A stretch of 34,707 nt of DNA from Thermoplasmata archaeon (GTDB taxonomy: Archaea; Thermoplasmatota; Thermoplasmata; Lutacidiplasmatales; UBA184): NCBI GenBank assembly GCA_030040915.1, contig JASHSI010000050.1, forward strand, positions 1-34,707, read 5' to 3'. Position 1 is the first letter of the stretch. Each line of letters starts with the position of its first letter. Shown here one piece after another: positions 18,012 to 25,254 of this stretch. The notes under the pieces are model-generated. The model did not search any database and was not told where the DNA came from. It worked only from the letters and a program-made list of their open reading frames with translations. The translations under genes were made by a program, and so were the position numbers.

Positions 18012-19538
18012 GTGACCGAGTCCCTGCCGATCGACGGCCGCTCGCTCACCCTCGATCAGTTCCTCGCTGTCGTCCGCGGGGGCTGCGCCGTCTCGGTCGC
18101 CCCGGAATCCCGGGCCGCGATGGCCGCGAGCCGCCGGGCGGTGGAGCGGGCCGTGGAGCGGGGCCGCTCGATCTACGGGGTGACGACCGGCTTCGGGGCC
18201 CTCTCCGACCACCGGATCCCTCCCGAAGCGTCGAGATCGCTGCAGCGCGACCTCGTGCGGAGCCACGCGGCCGGGGCGGGGGAACCGCTCGAGCCCGAGG
18301 TCGTCCGCGGGATGATGCTCCTGCGCGCGAACTCCCTGGCCGCCGGGCGTTCCGGGGTCCGCCCGGAGCTCGTCGATCGCCTCGTCGAGTTGCTGAACCG
18401 CCGGATCGTGCCGTGGGTGCCCCGCCAGGGCTCGGTCGGCGCCTCCGGAGACCTCGCTCCGCTCGCCCACCTCGCGCTCGCCCTGGTCGGCGAGGGTCAG
18501 CTCCTCGACCGCGACGGCCGGCCCGAGCCCGCCGGCCCGGCGCTGCGCGCCCAGGGCCTCGCGCCGATCGAGCTCGTCGAGAAGGAGGGGGTCGCGCTCG
18601 TGAACGGGACCTCGCTCATGGCGAGCTACCTCGCGCTCGCCGTCGCGGACGGACAGGCGCTGCGGGACGCGGCGCTCGTGGCGGCCGCGATGGCGTTCGA
18701 CGCCCTGACGGGCGATCCGGGCGCCCTCGACGACCGTCTGGGGGAGATCCGCAACCTCCCCGAGCAGCGCGCCATCGCGGCGCGGCTCCGCAAGCTCCTC
18801 GAAGGGAGCGGGCTCGCCCGGCCCCGCGCGGAGGGGGAGGGGCAGGACCCGTACACCCTCCGCTGCCTACCGCAGGTGCTCGCCGCGGTCGAGCTCGCCC
18901 TCGGGTTCGCCGAGCGGGTGGTCGCTTCGGAACTCAACGCCGTCTCGGACAATCCGGTGGTCTTCGAGGGGGACGAGTTCGTCAGCGGCGGGAACTTCCA
19001 TGGCCAGAACCTCGCGCTCGCGCTCGACGCCCTGGCGATCGGGATCCAGTACCTCGCTTCGTTCTCCGAGCGGAGGACCGCACGCCTCCTGAACCCGAAG
19101 CTCAACCGAGGGCTTCCGGCGTTCCTCGCTCCGGACCCGGGACGGACGAGCGGATGGATGCTCGGCCAGTACCTCGCCGCGGCCCTGGTGAACGAGAACC
19201 TCACGCTCGCGCACCCGGCGAGCACCGCGAGTCTCCCGACGTCGGCCGACCAGGAGGACTTCGTCAGCATGGGCCCGTGGGCCGGCGCGAAGCTCCGCCG
19301 GATCGTCGAGAACACCCGCACGACCCTCGCCATCGAGTGGGCGGTCGCCGGCCAGGCGCTCGAGCTGAGACGGCCGAGGAGCGGCGGCCGCGGCAGCGAG
19401 GCGGCGCTTCGGGCCCTGCGGAGCTACGTGCGCCCGTGGGCCGAGGACCGCAGCCCGGCCCCGGACATCGAGGCGGTTAGGGCCCGGCTCGAGGACGGGA
19501 TGCTGCTCGCCAAGGTCCGCTCCGAGGTCCCCTTCTAG
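18012..19538 (+). CDS. hutH: Histidine ammonia-lyase
   Basis: GSVGASGDLAPLAHLAL (MIO-forming ASG), IYGVTTGFGALSDHRI, LQRDLVRSHAAGAGEPL; GTG start. Confidence 0.92.
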   Translation: MTESLPIDGRSLTLDQFLAVVRGGCAVSVAPESRAAMAASRRAVERAVERGRSIYGVTTGFGALSDHRIPPEASRSLQRDLVRSHAAGAGEPLEPEVVRGMMLLRANSLAAGRSGVRPELVDRLVELLNRRIVPWVPRQGSVGASGDLAPLAHLALALVGEGQLLDRDGRPEPAGPALRAQGLAPIELVEKEGVALVNGTSLMASYLALAVADGQALRDAALVAAAMAFDALTGDPGALDDRLGEIRNLPEQRAIAARLRKLLEGSGLARPRAEGEGQDPYTLRCLPQVLAAVELALGFAERVVASELNAVSDNPVVFEGDEFVSGGNFHGQNLALALDALAIGIQYLASFSERRTARLLNPKLNRGLPAFLAPDPGRTSGWMLGQYLAAALVNENLTLAHPASTASLPTSADQEDFVSMGPWAGAKLRRIVENTRTTLAIEWAVAGQALELRRPRSGGRGSEAALRALRSYVRPWAEDRSPAPDIEAVRARLEDGMLLAKVRSEVPF

Positions 19539-19644
19539 CGAGGCCGCCCGGCCCCGTCGCTTTTCATCGGGCGCGCGAGCCCCGCGTCCGTGGGAACCTC
19601 CCTGCCGTGCTTTCGCACAGCGAACGCGGTTCTCGGGGAACCCG

Positions 19645-19660
19645 ATTCCTATCAGAATAT
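19645..19660 (+). promoter_or_regulatory. Operator-like motif upstream of the cys/met/hom/AK operon
   Basis: CCCGATTCCTATCAGAATAT (19641-19660), ATTC-N6-GAAT core; near-identical copy upstream of the HTH-CBS gene. Confidence 0.55.
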
Positions 19661-19705
19661 CTGTGTCAACCGGGTTCTTACCGCCGAGGCGGCTGGGTCG
19701 CCGCG

Positions 19706-20776
19706 ATGACGAGCTCGCTCCCCCTCGCGGCCCGGCCTGCCCCCACGGAATCGAACCGCTCGCCGGACGTGCCCGCCCCGCCGGCGGCCGTGGGTCCGAA
19801 CGTGCTGGGGTCCATCGGTCGGACGCCCCTCCTCGATCTGGGTCGGCTCGCGGCCCGCGCGGGCCTGCCCTCCACCACCCGCCTCCTCGGAAAGGCCGAA
19901 CAGCTGAACCCGGGAGGGAGCGTGAAGGATCGGCTCGCCCAGGCCCTGTTCGCGGAGGCCGAGGCGCGGGGGCTTCGGCCCGGAGGCACGGTGGTCGAGG
20001 CCACGAGCGGGAACACGGGGATCTCCCTCGCGATTGCCGCGGCGGTCCGCGGCTACCGCCTCGAGGTCGTCGCGAGCCGGAAGGTCTCCTCGGAGAAGAT
20101 CCGTCTCCTCGAGGTGCTCGGCGCCCACGTGACGCTCACGCCGGACGTCCCCCATGGGGACCCATCCCACTATCTTGAGGTCGCGCGCCGCCGGGCGGAG
20201 GAGATCCCCGGGGCGGTCTACCTCGACCAGTTCCGCTCCCTGGCGAACGTGAAGGTCCATGAGGAGTCGACGGGCCCGGAGCTGCTCCATCAGGCGCTCG
20301 AGCTCGGGGGCCGGCTCGACGCGTTCGTCTGCGGGGTCGGCACCGGCGGGACGCTGGTCGGGATCGCCCGGTTCCTCCGGCGCGCGAGTCCTGCGACCCG
20401 CATCGTGCTCGCCGACCCCGAGGGCTCGGTCCTCGCTCACGGCGGCGCCTTCCGGTCGTACCGGGTGGAGGGGATTGGGGACGACTCGATCCCCCCCCTG
20501 CTGACCCCGGGCCTCGTCGACGGGTCGGTCTCGGTATCGGACCGGGACAGCTTCCGGTTCGCGCTCCTCGCGGCTCGCACCGAGGGCCTCCTCGTCGGGG
20601 GCTCGAGCGGCTGCCATCTCGCGGCCGCCGCCGAGATTGCGCGCGACCTTCCCAAGGGCGCGGTGGTGGCCACGATCCTGTCGGACACCGGGCGCAACTA
20701 CCTGTCGAAGTTTCTCGACCCGGCATGGTGCGAGACCCACGGCCTCGAAGGTCTCCACGAGGAGGTCCGGGCATGA
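19706..20776 (+). CDS. PLP-dependent cysteine synthase / cystathionine beta-synthase family
   Basis: SIGRTPLLDLGRL, KAEQLNPGGSVKDRLAQAL, VEATSGNTGISLAIAAAVRGY, VCGVGTGGTLVGIARFL, VGGSSGCHLAAA. Confidence 0.9.
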   Translation: MTSSLPLAARPAPTESNRSPDVPAPPAAVGPNVLGSIGRTPLLDLGRLAARAGLPSTTRLLGKAEQLNPGGSVKDRLAQALFAEAEARGLRPGGTVVEATSGNTGISLAIAAAVRGYRLEVVASRKVSSEKIRLLEVLGAHVTLTPDVPHGDPSHYLEVARRRAEEIPGAVYLDQFRSLANVKVHEESTGPELLHQALELGGRLDAFVCGVGTGGTLVGIARFLRRASPATRIVLADPEGSVLAHGGAFRSYRVEGIGDDSIPPLLTPGLVDGSVSVSDRDSFRFALLAARTEGLLVGGSSGCHLAAAAEIARDLPKGAVVATILSDTGRNYLSKFLDPAWCETHGLEGLHEEVRA

Positions 20777-21981
20777 GCCGCGAACCCGCGCCGCGGTTCG
20801 GCACCGCGTGCGTCCACGCCGGCCGGGAGCTCGAGGGGCGGCCGGCCCCGCTCGTCCCGCCGCTCGTCCAGTCGACGACCTACGGCTGGCCGGACCTCGA
20901 TCACCCGCCGTCGATCAGCTACGCCCGGAGCGGGAATCCGACCGTCGAGCGGCTCGAGCGCGCGCTCGCCACCCTCGAGGGCGGGGGCGACGCGGTGTGC
21001 TTTGCGAGCGGTCTCGCCGCCTTGGACGGGCTGTTGCGCTGCCTGCCGGCCGGGGGCCGGGTCGTGGCGGGACGGCACCTCTATGGTGGGACGACCCGGC
21101 TCCTCGATCGATTCACCGGGGGCCGGCTCGTGGTCGACCTCGTCGATTCGACTGATCCCGACCAGCTCCGAACGAGTCTCGAACGGCCGGCCTCGCTCGT
21201 GCTCGTGGAGACGCCGTCGAACCCGACGCTTCGGATCACGGACCTTCGGGCCGCGGCGAAGTGGGCGCACGCTGCGGGCGGTGCGCTCGCGGTGGACAAC
21301 ACCCTCCTGACCCCACTGTTCCAGCGCCCGATCGATCTGGGCGCCGATCTCGTGGTCCACAGCACGACGAAGTACCTCGACGGGCACAACGCGACGCTCG
21401 GCGGCGCGGTGGTCGTGGGCCCGGGACGCCCGGTCGGCGGCGTCCCGCGCGACGGTCCCTGGGCCGAGCGACTTCGGTTCGTGCGCAAGGCGACCGGCAC
21501 GACGTTGGCGCCGTTCGAGGCGTGGCTCACCCTGCAGGGACTGAAGACGCTCCATCTGCGTACGCGAGCGCAGTGGGAGGCCGCCCGGCGTCTCGCCGAG
21601 GTCGCCCACGGACATCCGGCGGTCGTTGCCGTCCATTTCCCAGGTCTCTCCGACCATCCGGGCCACGAGGTGCACCGCCGGCAAGCGGTCGGGGACGGCG
21701 GGCTGGTGGCGCTCGATCTCGGGAGCTACGGCGCCGCACGAGCTTTCGTCTCCCGCCTTAGGGTGTTCACGATCGCCGAGAACCTCGGCCCGACGGAGTC
21801 CCTCGCCACGCACCCCGCCTCGATGACCCACTCCGACCTGACCGCAGAACGGCGCCGGTCCGACGGGATCGCGGACGGCCTGGTCCGATTGAGCCTGGGC
21901 GTCGAGGATCCGGAAGACCTCGAGGCCGACCTGCGGGGCGGCCTCGACGCCCTCCTCCCGGTCCCGCTGGAGGCGGCGTGA
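20773..21981 (+). CDS. Cys/Met metabolism PLP enzyme (cystathionine gamma-synthase/lyase or O-acetylhomoserine sulfhydrylase type)
   Basis: YARSGNPTVERLERALATLEGG, FASGLAAL, VETPSNPTLRITD, VHSTTKYLDGHNATLGGAVV, LGPTESLATHPASMTH; ATGA overlap. Confidence 0.9.
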   Translation: MSREPAPRFGTACVHAGRELEGRPAPLVPPLVQSTTYGWPDLDHPPSISYARSGNPTVERLERALATLEGGGDAVCFASGLAALDGLLRCLPAGGRVVAGRHLYGGTTRLLDRFTGGRLVVDLVDSTDPDQLRTSLERPASLVLVETPSNPTLRITDLRAAAKWAHAAGGALAVDNTLLTPLFQRPIDLGADLVVHSTTKYLDGHNATLGGAVVVGPGRPVGGVPRDGPWAERLRFVRKATGTTLAPFEAWLTLQGLKTLHLRTRAQWEAARRLAEVAHGHPAVVAVHFPGLSDHPGHEVHRRQAVGDGGLVALDLGSYGAARAFVSRLRVFTIAENLGPTESLATHPASMTHSDLTAERRRSDGIADGLVRLSLGVEDPEDLEADLRGGLDALLPVPLEAA

Positions 21982-22910
21982 GCGAATCGGGCGCGCCGTC
22001 GAGGTGGGCCGTCGAGCTGCATGGCCCGGGCCGGGTCGGCCGCGCGCTCCTCGAGCGCCTCGCCGAGCACGGGATCGGGAACGCCGGCGTGTGGGGGCCG
22101 GAGGGGCTCCGGGTTCCCGCCGCCTCCTCCTCGCCCCGCATCTTCGTCGACGCGACCCCCCCTCGGTACGAGGGCGAGGAGGCCGACGCCTGGCTCGGCC
22201 GCCTCGAGCGCGTCCTCGAGCGGGGGACGCCCGTTGTCACCTGCAACAAGGCGCCGCTCACCATCGGGTGGACACGGCTGCTCGCGGCCGCCCGACGCGG
22301 CGGGTCCACCATCTCCTGCTCGGCGGCCGTCGGCGGGGGGACCCCGATCCTGCTCGCGCTCTCCAGGCTCCAGCGCTCCCAGGGCCTCACCCGGGTGGAC
22401 GCCTCGCTGAACGGGACGCTCGGCTACGTGTGCGACCGCGTGGCCGAGGGCGTCACGATCGAGCATGCCGTGGCGAACGCGGTCCGGACGGGACTCTCGG
22501 AGCCCGACCCCGCGCTCGACCTCGATGGGACGGACAGCTACGCGAAGGGGGTCATCCTTCACAATCTCCTCTTCCCGGGGGAGCGGCCACTGGACCTCGA
22601 CGGGTCCCGACCCCGGCTGCGGCTCGAGGAGCGGCGCATCCGCGAGGTGGCCACGGAAGGGAGACCCGCCCGGGCCATCACGTCGGTGACCCCGCGTAGG
22701 GTCGAGGTCGCCCTCGGGGCATTCCCCGCGGGGGCCGGTTGGGCCCTGGGTCCGGCCCCGGTGGCGGTCCGCGCCAAGCTCCGGGACGGGTCCGAGGCGG
22801 CGCTCGTGGGGCCCGGCGCTGGCCCCGAGCTAACGGCGGGGGCGCTCCTCGGGGACATCCTCGAACTCGGGGATCCGGTCGAACGGGCGGCCGGGGGGAT
22901 CCGACCGTGA
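21978..22910 (+). CDS. Homoserine dehydrogenase
   Basis: GPGRVGRALLERL, TCNKAPLT, SCSAAVGGGTPILLAL, LNGTLGYVCDRVAEG, EPDPALDLDGTDSYAKGVIL; GTG start. Confidence 0.87.
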   Translation: MSESGAPSRWAVELHGPGRVGRALLERLAEHGIGNAGVWGPEGLRVPAASSSPRIFVDATPPRYEGEEADAWLGRLERVLERGTPVVTCNKAPLTIGWTRLLAAARRGGSTISCSAAVGGGTPILLALSRLQRSQGLTRVDASLNGTLGYVCDRVAEGVTIEHAVANAVRTGLSEPDPALDLDGTDSYAKGVILHNLLFPGERPLDLDGSRPRLRLEERRIREVATEGRPARAITSVTPRRVEVALGAFPAGAGWALGPAPVAVRAKLRDGSEAALVGPGAGPELTAGALLGDILELGDPVERAAGGIRP

Positions 22911-23758
22911 CCCCCGCGCCGGTCTCGGTCATCAAGGTCGGCGGTTCGGTGCTGCGCGATGCGGCGGCGTACGCGGACGTGGCCCGCGCAATCTTCTCGG
23001 AGATCGCGAGAGGTCCCACCTGGATCGTCGTTTCGGCTGGGGCCGGGGTCACGGACCGCCTCGAGCGGAGCCTGAACGCCGGATCGCCGAGCTCCGAACT
23101 CGGGGAGCTCCTCGATCGACACGAAGCGTGGAACGACGGCCCATTCCCTGCGGAGCTTCGGGAGGGGCTCCTTGCTCGGGTATCGACGGGGGATCCGGGC
23201 GCTCTCCCTCGGCGGCTCGCCTGGGGGGAGCGGGCGAGCGCCGAGGTCCTGAAGTCCCGTTTGGGCCGATCGGGGCGAGCCGTGCCGATCGTCGAGCTCG
23301 GGTCGAGCTCGTCACTTCCCCCTGAGCGGAACGCCCTCGTTCCGGGCTTCTACCTCCGGGAGGACGATGGCGGGATCCGGCTCCTCCCCCGAGGGGGAGG
23401 GGACATCAGCGCCGTGCTCGTGGCCGCGGCACTCGGTTCGACCTCCGTCCGATTGTGGAAGCGGGGCGGGGGGATCCGGATTGACGGCCGAGCGCTCCCG
23501 CGGGTCCTTGCGTCGGATCTTCTCCCTCGGCTCGAGGACCCGATCCGCCCGATTCACGTCGAGGCGGTCCGGATCGCCGCCCGGCTCGGGATCGAGCTGT
23601 CCCTCGAAGACCCGTTCGGAGGCGCGGCGGCTACGGTCATCGAGAGTGGGCCCGGGAGCCGATCGTGGGCATACCCTACGGGCGTCTCCCCCGGGGTGAT
23701 CCTCGACGGGATCGTGGCGCCGAGCAGTGGTCCCATCACGGAGCCCCTCGCGCCGTAG
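22907..23758 (+). CDS. Aspartokinase-like amino acid kinase, catalytic domain only
   Basis: VIKVGGSVLRD, IVVSAGAGVTDRL, LPRGGGDISAVLVAAALGSTSVRLWKRGGGI; GTG start overlapping HSD stop; no ACT region. Confidence 0.78.
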   Translation: MTPAPVSVIKVGGSVLRDAAAYADVARAIFSEIARGPTWIVVSAGAGVTDRLERSLNAGSPSSELGELLDRHEAWNDGPFPAELREGLLARVSTGDPGALPRRLAWGERASAEVLKSRLGRSGRAVPIVELGSSSSLPPERNALVPGFYLREDDGGIRLLPRGGGDISAVLVAAALGSTSVRLWKRGGGIRIDGRALPRVLASDLLPRLEDPIRPIHVEAVRIAARLGIELSLEDPFGGAAATVIESGPGSRSWAYPTGVSPGVILDGIVAPSSGPITEPLAP

Positions 23759-23771
23759 CAATGGGCGCCCG

Positions 23772-23785
23772 ATTCCCATAGGAAT
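23772..23785. promoter_or_regulatory. Palindromic operator-like motif upstream of HTH-CBS gene
   Basis: ATTCC-CATA-GGAAT followed by AT; 17/20 identical to 19641-19660. Confidence 0.55.
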
Positions 23786-23812
23786 ATGCTCCTCCCCGGC
23801 CTGCGCGACCCC

Positions 23813-24373
23813 ATGCTCCCGGGGATCGAGGAGATTCCGCGAACGCGCCGTGCTCTGGGGCTCACCCAGGCCGAGCTCGCGAAGCGCGCCGGAGTGAGCC
23901 AGAGCGCGGTGGCGAAGATCGAGCGCGGGACGACGAGCCCCTCCTACGACGTGGTGCGACGGCTCTTCGCGTGCCTGAACGCGGAGCGGGCCGAGAAGGA
24001 GCAGGTCGCCAGCGTCGCGGACGTCCGTTCCCGACGGGTGGTATCCGTCGGACCCCGCCTGCCGCTCGAGGTCGCCGTCGCCGAGATGCGCCAGCACAAG
24101 TTCTCCCAGTTGCCGGTGATCGATGGTCGGAACCCGGTCGGCAGCCTGTCCGAACGGACCGTGACCAACCTCATCCTCGCCGGCCGACGGCCTTCGGAGT
24201 TCTCCCGCATCCGGGTAGGGGAAGTGATGGAGCCGCCGTTCCCGACGCTCGACGAGCGCTCGCCGGTCTACCTGGCGGCCGCCCTCCTGCAGCACTACGG
24301 GGCGGTCCTCGCGACGGTACGGGGGCAGGTCCAGGGGATCGTCACGAAGTCCGACCTCCTCAAGCTCGTGTGA
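23813..24373 (+). CDS. XRE-type HTH regulator with paired CBS domains
   Basis: RTRRALGLTQAELAKRAGVSQSAVAKIERGTTSPSYDVVRRL; CBS pair from VVSVGPRLPLEVAVAEMRQHKFSQLPVID to GQVQGIVTKSDLLKLV. ORF opens at 23786; the ATG at 23813 is preferred because of the TATA-like box 26-30 nt upstream. Confidence 0.87.
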   Translation: MLPGIEEIPRTRRALGLTQAELAKRAGVSQSAVAKIERGTTSPSYDVVRRLFACLNAERAEKEQVASVADVRSRRVVSVGPRLPLEVAVAEMRQHKFSQLPVIDGRNPVGSLSERTVTNLILAGRRPSEFSRIRVGEVMEPPFPTLDERSPVYLAAALLQHYGAVLATVRGQVQGIVTKSDLLKLV

Positions 24374-24416
24374 GCGGCCGGGACCGGCGTCCGGTCCGCG
24401 TCCGCCCGGGCCCACC

Positions 24417-25106
24417 CTACGGGCGGGGTCCGGTCGCGGAGAGCGTCGGAAGGGGGGGGCGCTCGGAGGCAGGCGGGTCGATCCGGACGGACTCGCCGCA
24501 CGCGGGGCACCGGAACGAGGCGACGCCGGCGTGACGCAGCGGGGATCGGCAGCGGGGACAGAGGATCGGGCCGGAGGTGACGTACGAGGCGAACATCTCC
24601 TGGGCCCGGCGGTCCGACGAAAAGTGGTTCGTCTCGGCCGCAGGCCGAGAGGTCGACGAGGGCGGGCTAGGGGCCAGGGAGAGCCGTCCGCATTGCGGGC
24701 AGACGATCGCCTCTCCGGTAACCGTCGGCACCATCTTCTTCCGGCACGTCGGGCAGAGCGTCCGCTCGGGGGGGGCCGCGGCCGTCGCGGTCGTCGAGGC
24801 CGGCGACGGGGTCGCGGGGTGGCCCGGCAGCGGCGGCGACGCGGAGACGGCGGGCTCGGGTGCGGGGGCCGGAACGGCTTGGGGGAGTGGGTCGGCGGGC
24901 CGTCCCACCTGGATCCGGCGCGTGGAGAGATCGTAGTAGAGGCCGCCCTCGCCGCGTCGCTGGAGCGCCACCACCATCCGCTCGGTGCGGCGCAGGGACC
25001 AACCGAGCGCGGCCGCGAGCCCGTCGACCGTGGTCGGGCCGAGGGCCCGGAGCGTCTGGACCAGGTGGGCGCGTTCCTCGAGCGACGGGCCGAACAGGAA
25101 GGCCAT
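24417..25106 (-). CDS. Winged-helix-like protein with two zinc ribbons
   Basis: N-terminal LVQTLRALGPTTVDGLAAALGWSLRRTERMVVALQ; CPTCRKK...VCPQCGRL and CPRCRSPL...RCPACGE ribbons; Pro/Ala-rich linker. Confidence 0.65.
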   Translation of the reverse strand: MAFLFGPSLEERAHLVQTLRALGPTTVDGLAAALGWSLRRTERMVVALQRRGEGGLYYDLSTRRIQVGRPADPLPQAVPAPAPEPAVSASPPLPGHPATPSPASTTATAAAPPERTLCPTCRKKMVPTVTGEAIVCPQCGRLSLAPSPPSSTSRPAAETNHFSSDRRAQEMFASYVTSGPILCPRCRSPLRHAGVASFRCPACGESVRIDPPASERPPLPTLSATGPRP

Positions 25107-25109
25107 CGC

Positions 25110-25224
25110 CGGGAAGCTGGGCCGGCTTCCCGCTATCAAGCTGTCGATTCAGGGGAATCGGGAAGGCACCGCTGGGAAGCGTGGGCCCTTGGACGGTGCC
25201 GCCCAAGCGCTTCCTAACGGTGCC
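25110..25224 (-). ncRNA. Candidate structured leader or small RNA: three hairpins between mutY stop and the zinc-ribbon wHTH gene
   Basis: 25165-25224 nested stems (7 bp, 7 bp, 5 bp); 25145-25160 CGATTC-AGGG-GAATCG; 25110-25132 CGGGAAGC-N7-GCTTCCCG; TATA-like CTATATAG at 25255-25262. Confidence 0.45.
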
Positions 25225-25254
25225 CGAGGCCGAGTAATGTAAATGCTTGCCAGT

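Noticed and set aside
17318-19480. 720-aa plus-strand ORF
   Set aside because: Shadow frame over sodN and hutH; R/G/P-rich with no family motif
25145-25163. Third copy of the HTH-CBS operator (CCCGATTCCC on minus strand)
   Set aside because: Half-site matches exactly but the spacer is 4 nt rather than 6 and the downstream AATAT is absent; may be coincidental
25145-25224. Possible tRNA or H/ACA guide RNA in the mutY/zinc-ribbon gap
   Set aside because: No cloverleaf or T-loop consensus could be drawn, and no ACA box or K-turn GA/AG pairs at the expected positions; retained only as an unclassified structured element
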